Source of the DNA: JAGTVG01 sp964389805
GTDB lineage: Bacteria > Bacteroidota > Bacteroidia > Cytophagales > Cyclobacteriaceae
Reading direction: 5' to 3'
DNA length: 64,000 bases
Assembly (NCBI GenBank): GCA_964389805.1
Contig: CAYMFU010000019.1
Coordinates: forward strand, 1-64,000
The notes under the pieces are model-generated. The model made no database searches. It was not told the DNA's origin and saw only the letters and a program-made list of their open reading frames with translations. Below, one piece after another: positions 44,920 to 54,316 of this stretch. Both the position numbers and the translations under genes were made by a program. The stretch's first letter is position 1. The number at the start of each line of letters is the position of its first letter.

Positions 44920-46227
44920 TCATTCTATCAGTTTTCCGGCAATCAGCAAAAGATCAATCTCCCCGGTTTTAATGGAATAGGCAGCATCCAGAAGGCGGAG
45001 GTTTGCTTCCAGCATAGTGATCTGGGCTTGCCGTAATTCAAGTTGTGATGAATTTCCCACCCGGTATCGCTCAATGGCTATCTCATTATTCTCTCTGGCG
45101 ACTTCACTATTTACCAGCTCCAGTTCTCTGAGCTGGATGTTGTTTTGATAACTGATAAAAATAGAATACAGTTCCCTTTCAAGATTAAGCTTTATAGCTT
45201 CATAATTAAATTTAGAATTTTCTGCCGATATTTTGGCATTTTGTATCCTTCGGTTCAGATTGAAACCATCAAACAGATTCCAGGCGGCAGAGACTCCATA
45301 TGTAATTCCACTTGACCGGCGGTTAAGAAGAAATCCAGCCTGCGCCTCTGATCTTCCATAGTTGTATCCCAGGTTCACACCGATTGAAGGAATACGGTCA
45401 CCAAATAGTTCTTTCTGTACTAATCTTGATGCGTTCATCTCATAACCTGCCGCCAGCAATTCAGGATTATTTCCATCCAGGGCAGCTTCCAACTCCTCAT
45501 ATTTCAAACCGGTGTTCAAATCCGGATCAAAAATCACATGAAAATCGAGGGTTACGTCACGGCCCATTAGTTCGTTTAGGGCAGTCTTTGAAGCAGCCAG
45601 ACTTTCCTGCTGTATCATATAGAACGACTTATCCCTGTTCAGGTCGACCTGGGCTTGCAGGTATTCAATTTTTGAAGCTTTGCCAAAATCATATTTGTTT
45701 TTTGCGATCTCCAATCGATCTTCCGACAATCCAATGTTTTCCATAAGGAGTTCCAGCCTGATTTGTTCCAGGGCAACCGTATAAAACTCCCTGGCAATTT
45801 GTGCCACAATGTTCTGGATCATGGATTCTGTTAAAGCAGTCCCTTGTTTTTCAAGTTCCTCCAACCGGTTTTTAGTATGGAACATGGTTGTGCCATCGAA
45901 TAAGGTCCAATTAAATAATGCAGAGGCTGATAAGTTATTTGACTTGGCCCCATCTCTATTTTGTTCGTCCCCACTTATAAATGTTTGGGAGGTATTTTCA
46001 ATAGTATACCTTTGAGCTGCAGTGGCATTAAGGGTTGGTAAAAAACCTGCATTCCCAACCGTATTGTTATTCTCAGCGATCTGTTTCTGACCTTTGGATA
46101 TTTTGATATTGAAATTGTTTGCCAATCCTATTTGTATAGCTGTCGATAATTCTAGCGTATCCTGAGCCTGGATTTGCAGGCACTTAATGAAAAATAATAT
46201 GCTTAGGATTAAGTGGTGTCTTTTCAT
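44920..46227 (-). CDS. TolC-family outer-membrane efflux channel
   Basis: A 435-residue outer-membrane factor. The signal peptide is MKRHHLILSILFFIKCLQIQA. The two long helical repeats typical of TolC are visible: the first from ELSTAIQIGLANNFNIK, with an LFDGTTMF turn near residue 113, and the second from YEELEAALDGNNPELLAAGYEMNASR. The conserved NPEL and WNLFDGFN segments are present. It completes the RND export system with the pump and adaptor genes directly upstream, with a 31-base gap to the pump gene. Confidence 0.95.
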   Translation of the reverse strand: MKRHHLILSILFFIKCLQIQAQDTLELSTAIQIGLANNFNIKISKGQKQIAENNNTVGNAGFLPTLNATAAQRYTIENTSQTFISGDEQNRDGAKSNNLSASALFNWTLFDGTTMFHTKNRLEELEKQGTALTESMIQNIVAQIAREFYTVALEQIRLELLMENIGLSEDRLEIAKNKYDFGKASKIEYLQAQVDLNRDKSFYMIQQESLAASKTALNELMGRDVTLDFHVIFDPDLNTGLKYEELEAALDGNNPELLAAGYEMNASRLVQKELFGDRIPSIGVNLGYNYGRSEAQAGFLLNRRSSGITYGVSAAWNLFDGFNLNRRIQNAKISAENSKFNYEAIKLNLERELYSIFISYQNNIQLRELELVNSEVARENNEIAIERYRVGNSSQLELRQAQITMLEANLRLLDAAYSIKTGEIDLLLIAGKLIE

Positions 46228-46258
46228 TATATATGTTCATTCAGATTTCATAAATTGT

Positions 46259-49200
46259 CTATAACCTTGACATTCTACCTTTTTTACCGGTCAGGTAACT
46301 GTAAATAGCCGGTATTACAAATAGGGTCAAGATGGTAGAAAAAATCAATCCGCCAATTACCGCGATTCCCATGGAAACCCTGCTTTCTGCACCTGCACCA
46401 AGTGCCAGCGCAATAGGCAATATACCCAATACTGTGGAAAGGCTTGTCATTAAAATGGGGCGGAACCGGGCTCTGGCAGCCCCAACTATAGAATCATATA
46501 TATTCATTCCTGCTGCTTTCCGTTGATTAGCGAATTCAACAATCAATATGCCATTTTTAGACACGAGACCTATCAGCATGATGATACCGATCTGACTGAA
46601 AATGTTAAGTGTTTCTCCAAAATACCATAACGACAATAAGGTCCCTGTCAGGGCCAGGGGAACAGTAAACATAATAATCAATGGATCTCTGAAGCTTTCG
46701 AATTGAGCCGAAAGAACCAGGTAAATCAAGATCAAAGCAAAGGCAAAAGCAAAATACAGATTACCGGAACTTTCCTGGAATTCCTTGGATTGACCTGCTA
46801 AAGCTGTAGAGTAAGTTTCATCCAGAACTTCAGCTGCTATTCGGTCCATAGCGGCTAATCCTTCCCCCAATTTCGTACCAGGGGAAAGGTTGGCAGTAAC
46901 GGTAGCAGAAGCAAAACGATTGTAACGGTACAATTGAGGAGGTGAAGATTGTTCTTCCATACTAATCACGTTGTCCAACTGTATTAGGGAGCCATTATTG
47001 CTCCTGACATAAAGTGACCTTAGATCGAGAGGATCATTTCTGTTTTCCTTCGTCACCTGTCCAATCACATAATATTGTTTTCCATTCATTACGAAATATC
47101 CAAATCGTTGCCCACTCAGTCCAAGTTGCAGGGTTTGAGCAACATCTCTCACGGAAACCCCCATACTTCGGGCCTTTTCACGGTTGATCTCGATCTTTAC
47201 TTCTGGTTTTGTGAATTTCAGATTTACTTCCACAAATTGAAATGCCGGATCCGCACTGGATTTATCCAGAAATTCAGGTAATACCTCTTTAAGTTTTTCC
47301 AAGGTAGGAGCCTGGATAACATATTGGACAGGAAGTCCTGATCGACGGGAACCTATAGATTGAGGTTCTATCATAAAACCACGTGCCATAGTGATTTCAT
47401 TTATTTGGGGCCTCATTCGGTTGACAATTTGCGTTTGTGTTTCCTGTCGTTCATCGGCATCAACCAGCTTTGCGAACATCATGGCTGAATTGGAAGAGCC
47501 TCCCCCAAATCCAGGTGAAGTGATAGAAACAATATTTTCTATTTCAGGAACCTCTTCTTCAATAACCTCCAATACCTTCGTTACATAAACATCCATATAT
47601 TCAAAGGAGGCTCCTTCCGGCCCGGTGGCCATTAATCTGAACATCGACCGGTCCTCCATGGGAGACAATTCATTCGGTATTATTCTTATAAAATGATAAA
47701 TGCCAAGTCCGGCCATCAATATGATAATAAATGCCATCCATCTTCTTCTCATAAATCCTTCAAGAACACTTGCATACTGATTATTCAGCCATACGAAAAA
47801 TGGTTCGGTCAGATTATAAAAAATATTATGCTTTTCCCGCCTCTTTAAAATTCTAGATGAAAGCATGGGCGTGAGTGATAAGGCTACAAAGGAAGAAATG
47901 ATCACGGCAAAAGATACAACAATACCGAATTCCCTGAACAAGCGTCCAGTGAGTCCTTGTAAAAATATTACCGGAAGAAAAACGGAAGCAAGCGCCACAG
48001 TTGTAGACACTACCGCGAAGAAAATTTCCTTGGCACCCTGAAATGCAGCTTCCATGGGCGGTTTACCGGATTCGATCTTGGTATAAATATTCTCCAATAC
48101 GACAATGGCATCATCTACAACAAGACCGATCGCAAGGACGATACCCAACATAGTAAGCACATTTATAGAAAATCCTGCCAGATACATTACAAAAAATGTT
48201 CCGATAAGAGAAATAGGAATGGTTATAACGGGTATTAATGTTGTTCTCCAATCTCTCAAAAAGAAGAAAATGATCAATACCACCAGAGAAAAAGCCAGAT
48301 ATATGGTCTGCTGTACCTCAGCAATAGAATCCCGGATGTATTCCGTTGTATCAAATCCAATGTAAGTATGTAGATCTTGTGGCAGGTCTTTCTTTATTAA
48401 CTCCCATCTTTTATAAAATTCCTCTGCTATTTCAAGATTATTTGATCCTGGTTGTGGAACAATAGCGTTTATTACCATAGGAACGCCATTACTTCTTAAT
48501 ATGGAACGATCGTTTTCAGGGTAAAATTCTGCACGGCCTATATCCCTGAATTTTACGATGATATCACCTTGTTCCTTGACAATCAATTCATTAAATTCCT
48601 CCGGTGAAGATAATCGTCCATGGGTTCGGATGGTTAGCTCCATACTGCTGCCTTCCAATACACCTGTTGGTAACTCCAGGTTCTGCGAATTAACCGCCGT
48701 AAAAATATCCAGGGGTGTAAGTTCATATGCCGCCAGCCTGTTTGGATCCATCCAGAGGCGGATGGAATATTTTCTTTCTCCGTATATCATAATCTGGCTA
48801 ACACCCGGAATCGTTTGAAACCGCTCCTTAAAAACGTTATTGGCTATATCCGACAATTCCATTAAATTCCTTCGTTCGCTGGAGATCATCAACATCAAAA
48901 TAGGACTAGTGTCCGCATCTGCTTTGGTAACTATTGGTGGATCAGCATCCGGTGGCAATTGACGCATGGCACGGGAAACCCTATCCCGTACGTCATTGGC
49001 GGCTGCTTCCAGATTGGATTCCAGATCAAACTCAACGGTAATTGAGCTTCTACCATCGCGGCTAGAAGAAGAAAGCGTTTTGATACCTTCAATCCCATTG
49101 ATGGATTCTTCCAGAGGTTCTGTAATTTGAGTCTCAATAACCTCTGCATTGGCCCCGACATAAGAGGTTGAAACAGTGATGATTGGAGGATCGACACTCG

Positions 49201-49321
49201 GATACTCCCTGATTCCCAGAAAAAAAAAGCCGATAATACCAAATATCAGTATAGTAAGGGATAACACAATGGCCAGTACCGGCCGATTGATACTAATTCT
49301 GGATAGACTTGCCATACTCAC
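46259..49321 (-). CDS. RND efflux pump inner-membrane permease (HAE1-like)
   Basis: A 1020-residue proton-driven RND transporter of the hydrophobe/amphiphile (AcrB/MexB) class. It has the normal two halves, each with a large periplasmic loop. The first membrane segment (INRPVLAIVLSLTILIFGIIG) is typical, and the proton-relay pair Asp-Asp lies in GLVVDDAIVVLENI near residue 405. The second half has GLVSKNGILIVEFANQ near 925 and RPILMTSLSTVLGILPIALALG. It begins 3 bases after the adaptor stop, so the three genes form one operon. Drug specificity is unknown. Confidence 0.97.
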   Translation of the reverse strand: MSMASLSRISINRPVLAIVLSLTILIFGIIGFFFLGIREYPSVDPPIITVSTSYVGANAEVIETQITEPLEESINGIEGIKTLSSSSRDGRSSITVEFDLESNLEAAANDVRDRVSRAMRQLPPDADPPIVTKADADTSPILMLMISSERRNLMELSDIANNVFKERFQTIPGVSQIMIYGERKYSIRLWMDPNRLAAYELTPLDIFTAVNSQNLELPTGVLEGSSMELTIRTHGRLSSPEEFNELIVKEQGDIIVKFRDIGRAEFYPENDRSILRSNGVPMVINAIVPQPGSNNLEIAEEFYKRWELIKKDLPQDLHTYIGFDTTEYIRDSIAEVQQTIYLAFSLVVLIIFFFLRDWRTTLIPVITIPISLIGTFFVMYLAGFSINVLTMLGIVLAIGLVVDDAIVVLENIYTKIESGKPPMEAAFQGAKEIFFAVVSTTVALASVFLPVIFLQGLTGRLFREFGIVVSFAVIISSFVALSLTPMLSSRILKRREKHNIFYNLTEPFFVWLNNQYASVLEGFMRRRWMAFIIILMAGLGIYHFIRIIPNELSPMEDRSMFRLMATGPEGASFEYMDVYVTKVLEVIEEEVPEIENIVSITSPGFGGGSSNSAMMFAKLVDADERQETQTQIVNRMRPQINEITMARGFMIEPQSIGSRRSGLPVQYVIQAPTLEKLKEVLPEFLDKSSADPAFQFVEVNLKFTKPEVKIEINREKARSMGVSVRDVAQTLQLGLSGQRFGYFVMNGKQYYVIGQVTKENRNDPLDLRSLYVRSNNGSLIQLDNVISMEEQSSPPQLYRYNRFASATVTANLSPGTKLGEGLAAMDRIAAEVLDETYSTALAGQSKEFQESSGNLYFAFAFALILIYLVLSAQFESFRDPLIIMFTVPLALTGTLLSLWYFGETLNIFSQIGIIMLIGLVSKNGILIVEFANQRKAAGMNIYDSIVGAARARFRPILMTSLSTVLGILPIALALGAGAESRVSMGIAVIGGLIFSTILTLFVIPAIYSYLTGKKGRMSRL

Positions 49322-49324
49322 TCA

Positions 49325-50389
49325 TCAGTTAACAATGGTTAAATTAACAGGCATACCGTGCCGGATCTGTAAAATACCAGTGGTAATTACCGTATCACCG
49401 GGATGTATGCCCTGTGTTATATGAACATCATCCTCGGTACGTAATCCGATCTCAACTTCTTCCTGACTTACAAGGTCATTTTTAAAGGTATAGACCTTAT
49501 GGCTGTTTAATTCGGGAATAACAGATTCCGATGGGACCATTAAAGCATTCGGTATTACATCCAGAATATAATCAATATTAGCGAACTGCCCTGGATATAA
49601 AATTTCCTCATCATTTTTGCAAATGGCCCTGATTTGAAGTGTCCTGGTTCGTGGATCAATTCGTGGTTCTACAGCATAAATTATGCCTGTAAATATACGC
49701 TTAGATGATTCAACCATAAATTTGATTGAATCTCCCATATCCACCAGTGAGGTATATTTTCCAGGAACAGAAAACTCTATTTTTATTGGATTGACATTAT
49801 AGATATTGGCTACAAGATCGGAAGGCGAAATGTAACTGCCTTCGCTAACCTGTCTTAAGCCAATAATACCATCAAATGGGGCATATATTTTATGTTTCGC
49901 AATTCGGGCTTCCCGTTCTTTGATATCACTGAGGATTGTATTTAATGTCGTAAGGGCAATTTCATATTCTTCACGGCTGATCGCCTCTTTTTCCAGCAAC
50001 TGTCTCATCCTGTATTCAATATCCTCATTCAATTTCTGAGTATATTTTAACCGTTCCATTTGTGCGTATATTTCATCATCATTAATGGTAAGCAACAGAT
50101 CATGCTTTTTAACACGCTGTCCCTCCTGAAAGTAGATCCCTTGAATTTTCCCGGATATCTCACTTCTTAAAGCAACAGACTCATTAGCGATGATGGCGCC
50201 GGTAATTTTTATAATATTTTCAATACGTTGGGGATGGATTATTTTCGCCTCCACTGGCACGAGTGAGCTTCCACGTGGGGACGCCATTACGGGCCCTTTC
50301 TCGGCTGGTTTTAATTTCGGGTATAGAATCAGTCCTATAATAATTATGGCAATTATTACAAAAAGAACTGATTTTAAAACTTTATTCAT
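49325..50389 (-). CDS. RND efflux periplasmic adaptor (membrane fusion protein)
   Basis: A 354-residue adaptor of the AcrA/MexA family, anchored by an N-terminal hydrophobic helix (LFVIIAIIIIGLILYPKL) with no lipobox. The lipoyl-like half-domain SEISGKIQGIYFQEGQRVKKHDLL is at about 77-100, followed by a short helical hairpin (LKYTQKLNEDIEYRMRQLL) and the second lipoyl half APFDGIIGLRQVSEGSYISPSD. A beta-barrel and a membrane-proximal domain complete it. It starts the three-gene RND operon. The 143-base gap to recO carries the likely promoter. Confidence 0.95.
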   Translation of the reverse strand: MNKVLKSVLFVIIAIIIIGLILYPKLKPAEKGPVMASPRGSSLVPVEAKIIHPQRIENIIKITGAIIANESVALRSEISGKIQGIYFQEGQRVKKHDLLLTINDDEIYAQMERLKYTQKLNEDIEYRMRQLLEKEAISREEYEIALTTLNTILSDIKEREARIAKHKIYAPFDGIIGLRQVSEGSYISPSDLVANIYNVNPIKIEFSVPGKYTSLVDMGDSIKFMVESSKRIFTGIIYAVEPRIDPRTRTLQIRAICKNDEEILYPGQFANIDYILDVIPNALMVPSESVIPELNSHKVYTFKNDLVSQEEVEIGLRTEDDVHITQGIHPGDTVITTGILQIRHGMPVNLTIVN

Positions 50390-50532
50390 AGGTTATACAA
50401 TCTATTAAAACCTCACCAAGTACAATTGAGCAGTTGTATAAATTTCATCATTAATTCTGAAGAAATTCTGTTTTCAAATCATTTTATGTAATTAATTATA
50501 AAATCCTAAAATGCTATCATGTTGTAGATCTT

Positions 50533-51225
50533 TCATTCACCAAAAACTTCCATTAGAACCTTATAAGATTTAAGTTCCTTTAGCTGATCAAAATGTATCT
50601 GGTAAAAAAGAATGATGGCAGATATTAATTTTCTTCGCAAGTCATTTGAGATAACAACTTCTGAAGAATATTCACTTTCAATAAGCCGGTCGATATCCTT
50701 AAAGTCTTTCCGGAAAATAGAAACAAGAAAATTGTTGGATTCAATTTCATGCACGAGATCTGCTATTTTCATGGGTTCAATACCCTGGTATCGGGCATAC
50801 TTGAAAAGGAATTGAAGATGAAAATTCATAAATTGCACATCCCTTTCATCGTAAAATAAAAGAGATTCTTCTAGAAAGTTATACAATTCAGGATTGGCCT
50901 CTTCTTCTCTTAATGTTTTATATAACATTTCTGTAATAAACAAAGCGACTGAAGATTTGATAACATTGTAAGGGATTGATTTGTATGGATGCCAGCACTT
51001 GATTTCGGATATCCTGTTTATCTCAGCATGGTTTTTATTATAAACGACCATATCCAAAAGGGTCAACGGTTGAAAATACGAAATTGGGTACCTGGGTTTG
51101 CTTGACCTTACATTGTTTATAATATAGCTTTTCAGCCCAAATTGGGCTGTGTAAATCCTGGCTATCACAGACGATTCCCTGAATTTTATAAAATTAAATA
51201 CTATACCCTTTGTCTTTTGCTTCAT
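50533..51225 (-). CDS. recO: DNA repair protein RecO
   Basis: RecO mediates RecA loading on gapped DNA with RecF/RecR. The 230-residue protein has the N-terminal OB-fold (MKQKTKGIVFNFIKFRESSVIARIYTA and YFQPLTLLDMVVY) and the helical C-terminal domain (FHLQFLFKYARYQGIEPM, DIDRLIESEYSS). The zinc-binding cysteines seen in some RecO proteins are not present, as in other Bacteroidota. It follows tdk by 24 bases. A frameshifted partial copy of residues 130-188 occurs at 43910-44084. Confidence 0.94.
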   Translation of the reverse strand: MKQKTKGIVFNFIKFRESSVIARIYTAQFGLKSYIINNVRSSKPRYPISYFQPLTLLDMVVYNKNHAEINRISEIKCWHPYKSIPYNVIKSSVALFITEMLYKTLREEEANPELYNFLEESLLFYDERDVQFMNFHLQFLFKYARYQGIEPMKIADLVHEIESNNFLVSIFRKDFKDIDRLIESEYSSEVVISNDLRRKLISAIILFYQIHFDQLKELKSYKVLMEVFGE

Positions 51226-51249
51226 CGGCTAAACTCTTCCTGAAAGAAA

Positions 51250-51849
51250 CTATTTCGAATGTTTTTCCGATTCATTATAACAGGCTCTGCAGAGCGGTTC
51301 ATAGGTTTCCCTTTCGCCAACTACAACAGTATTTTTATCCATTGTTAACCTATGTGAATAAACTGCAATGGCCCCGCATCTAATGCAAATTGGATGTACT
51401 TTGGTAACAAATTCAGCAACTGCCATTAAAGCAGGCATCGGCCCAAAAGGCTTACCCATATAATCCATGTCAAGTCCGGCAATAATTATCCGCTTCCCCT
51501 GATCCGCCAGTTTTGTAGCAACATCCACCAGGTGTTCATCAAAGAACTGAGCTTCATCAATTCCAACTACATCTGAGTTACCTGCTAGTAATAATATATC
51601 CTGAGAAAAATTGACGGGTGTAGACCGGATCTGGGTCTCATTATGCGACACTACATATTTATCATGGTAACGCGTATCAATTACCGGTTTAAAAATCTCT
51701 ACCTGCTGCCTGGCAATGATAGCCCTGTTCAGCCTCCGGATCAATTCCTCGGTTTTACCAGAAAACATTGCCCCAGCAATAACTTCTACCCATCCAGTAT
51801 TTTGTAAAGGGCCCTTATTTTTATTACCTAAATTGGGTTCGACAAACAT
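51250..51849 (-). CDS. tdk: Thymidine kinase
   Basis: A class II thymidine kinase of 199 residues. The P-loop is AGAMFSGKTEELIRRL near residue 26, followed by VVGIDEAQFFDE (Walker B and the catalytic Glu) near 95 and AGLDMDYMGKPFGPMP. The zinc site is formed by CIRCG (about 157-160) and CRACYN near the C-terminus. The lasso region YSHRLTMDKNTVVVGERETYEPLC is normal. It salvages thymidine to dTMP. It is cotranscribed with recO downstream. Confidence 0.97.
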   Translation of the reverse strand: MFVEPNLGNKNKGPLQNTGWVEVIAGAMFSGKTEELIRRLNRAIIARQQVEIFKPVIDTRYHDKYVVSHNETQIRSTPVNFSQDILLLAGNSDVVGIDEAQFFDEHLVDVATKLADQGKRIIIAGLDMDYMGKPFGPMPALMAVAEFVTKVHPICIRCGAIAVYSHRLTMDKNTVVVGERETYEPLCRACYNESEKHSK

Positions 51850-52013
51850 GTATTATAATCCTATGGAGATAACAAATTCTGTTTTGCAGAATTGCAATTC
51901 TAACTTATAACCAATATATTATTCACATTATACGAATAAAGCACATCGATTATACATAATTGAAATAATATTTCGTTTTTTTATAAAGTTAGTTATAATG
52001 CTAAAGTATTGAT

Positions 52014-53048
52014 ATGGAAACCGCTATTAATCATGACTATATAAATTCCTATGCCGAAGCGTATACCAATAGGATTGTGGATAGATATTTCTCCGAAAAT
52101 TCAATTATAGATGGTGAAAATATCCTGTCCATAACTGAATTCAGACAGATCAATTTATTTGTTATAAAGAATATAATGGTAAAGTGGCAGGTAGAAGCAA
52201 AAAAAATACGAAGTCCATTCTTTAATTATAACAGTCCTGAAGTCCAGAATGCTTTACAGGATTTTATGAATGTGCTTTCAAAGAACATTTCCGTAGAGCA
52301 GAAAGTATTCGCACCATTATTGAAGATGGCCATTACTGATGTTTTGATATTGATTTTTTCACCCTACGATTTCTTTTCAAACGAATTGCTGAATATAGGC
52401 ACGCCAATAACTCTTGCCGAACTGGAAAAGAGAAAAAAGTTCATAAAAATCAACAGCGAACTATACAATGCCTATGTGCAGAAGATTGAAGAAAAGGGCA
52501 CTGATACTATGCAGATAAAAGAAGCAAAACAATATTTTGACCAGGTTTGTGAAGATATAAATTTTTCACCTGAGGAACCGGACGAGTATATCAGCTTGTT
52601 CTCAAAAGAAATCCAATTTGAACTCAAAAAGGTATATGCTGAAGTTGAAAATGAACCACCCCAGGAGGAGAGTGAAACAAAAACTGCAACAGATTCAGAC
52701 GAGGAGAAAGTGCCTATTCATGAAAAATATTTTCAGCAGAAAGCCACCCTTGTAGATGAACTGAAGAAAGAACCTGCAAGTACAGTTCTTGACTTTCATC
52801 AGAAACAAAAGATTGACAGCATAAAGAAAAACATATCCATTCAGCAAAGATTCAGGTTTGTAAGGGAGCTGTTCAGTGAGAACGATGAACTGTTCACCGA
52901 AGTCATTGAATTGCTGGATAATTGCAGCAGTAATGAGGAAGCCATTTCATATATAAATGAAAAATTCCTCAACAGTGGTCAATGGAATGGTGAAGATGAG
53001 GCAGTCGAGGAATTTCTTTCTGTGGTGAACAAAAAGTTCCCTGGTTAA
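52014..53048 (+). CDS. Conserved-looking protein of unknown function, 344 residues
   Basis: I do not recognise a characterised family. The protein is soluble and mainly helical. An acidic, low-complexity linker (about 212-240; EVENEPPQEESETKTATDSDEE) divides an N-terminal helical domain from a C-terminal domain of about 85 residues (SIKKNISIQQRFRFVRELFS to EEFLSVVNKKFPG). That C-terminal piece resembles a domain I associate with several Bacteroidota proteins of unknown role. There is no signal peptide. Its stop overlaps the stop of the convergent rodA by 4 bases, while its start diverges from tdk. Confidence 0.7.
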   Translation: METAINHDYINSYAEAYTNRIVDRYFSENSIIDGENILSITEFRQINLFVIKNIMVKWQVEAKKIRSPFFNYNSPEVQNALQDFMNVLSKNISVEQKVFAPLLKMAITDVLILIFSPYDFFSNELLNIGTPITLAELEKRKKFIKINSELYNAYVQKIEEKGTDTMQIKEAKQYFDQVCEDINFSPEEPDEYISLFSKEIQFELKKVYAEVENEPPQEESETKTATDSDEEKVPIHEKYFQQKATLVDELKKEPASTVLDFHQKQKIDSIKKNISIQQRFRFVRELFSENDELFTEVIELLDNCSSNEEAISYINEKFLNSGQWNGEDEAVEEFLSVVNKKFPG

Positions 53049-54316
53049 CGTACAAATATCTGCATTCTGTGCGCATCCAGCTTCAGTAATATAAACAATA
53101 ATATTGAGAAGGCCCACAATGACGATCCGCCATAACTGAAAAAGGGCAGGGGTATTCCAATGACCGGAAACAATCCAATAGTCATACCGATATTGATCAT
53201 AAAATGAAAAAATATAATGGAACCAACCGCATATCCATACGTTTGGGCAAATCTTGATTTCTGCCGTTCCGCTATAAAAAAGATCCGGAGTATAAGGAAA
53301 ATAAATAGGATGATTACAAGTGAAGTTCCAATATAACCATGTTCTTCTCCCAGGGTGCAGAAAATAAAATCCGTAGATTGCTCAGGAACAAAATCAAATT
53401 TTGTCTGAGTCCCATTCAAAAAGCCTTTCCCCCAGAATTGTCCTGATCCAATAGCAATTTTGGACTGCGTTACATTCCAGCCATCTCCAAGTGGATCTGA
53501 ATCAGGATTTATCAATACCCGAAGTCTCTTCTGGTGGTGGGGCTTAAGAATCTTCGATTGGAAGTAATCGACGCTAAAGGTTATGCCAATGGTAAATAGC
53601 ATTATAATTATTATACCGGCAATTTTCTTAAACGTCTTATCAGCAAATGCAATAGCAATGCCGGCGATTACAATAATTGCCAGGATAATAAAAAGCTGAT
53701 TGACGAAAAGAGTGGAAATAAAAATCAGGACCAGTAGCAGTCCGATAACGAGGACCAAGGGTGATAATCCTTCACGATAAAATACGATTATAAAAGAAAA
53801 ATAAATTAAGGCAGTTCCAGGATCAGGTTGCAACAGGATCAATAGAATTGGGATCACAACTAAGGCGGAAACCATGATTACCTGTCGCTTACTGCTAAAA
53901 CGAAAACCTGGCGTACTAATAAACCTTGCTACAGCAAGAGCAGTTATAAATTTGGCGAATTCTGAAGGCTGGATCTTGAAGAAGGAACCGATCTCAAACC
54001 AGGACCTGGCTCCTGATACTTTTGTGCCAAATAAAATCACAAATATTAGCATAACCAAGATTATGCCATATAGTATATAAGAAATTGATTCGTAAAACTG
54101 GAAATCTATCGATACGATAATAAAAAAAATAATTATTGTGCTGCCTATCCAGACAAGTTGCTTACCCGAGTTAAGAGAAAAATCAAAAATATTCATCCCG
54201 GTTCCCTCCTGATAGACTGAAGCGTAAATATTTAACCAGCCCATGATCACGAGTATCCCATATACAAATAAGGTCAACCAATCAATCCTGTTTAATATAT
54301 TGCTATCTCTTCTCAA
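53045..54316 (-). CDS. rodA: Rod-shape peptidoglycan glycosyltransferase RodA
   Basis: A SEDS-family polytopic membrane protein of 423 residues that polymerises peptidoglycan glycan strands during elongation together with PBP2. About ten membrane segments are visible. The family signatures ARSWFEIGSFFKIQPSEFAKF (about 104-124) and FPVIGIPLPFFSYGGSSLWAF near the C-terminus are present, as is LPDPGTALI-type QPDPGTALIY near 165. Its start overlaps the PBP2 stop by 4 bases, at the end of the mreBCD-mrdA-rodA operon. Confidence 0.97.
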   Translation of the reverse strand: MRRDSNILNRIDWLTLFVYGILVIMGWLNIYASVYQEGTGMNIFDFSLNSGKQLVWIGSTIIIFFIIVSIDFQFYESISYILYGIILVMLIFVILFGTKVSGARSWFEIGSFFKIQPSEFAKFITALAVARFISTPGFRFSSKRQVIMVSALVVIPILLILLQPDPGTALIYFSFIIVFYREGLSPLVLVIGLLLVLIFISTLFVNQLFIILAIIVIAGIAIAFADKTFKKIAGIIIIMLFTIGITFSVDYFQSKILKPHHQKRLRVLINPDSDPLGDGWNVTQSKIAIGSGQFWGKGFLNGTQTKFDFVPEQSTDFIFCTLGEEHGYIGTSLVIILFIFLILRIFFIAERQKSRFAQTYGYAVGSIIFFHFMINIGMTIGLFPVIGIPLPFFSYGGSSLWAFSILLFILLKLDAHRMQIFVR

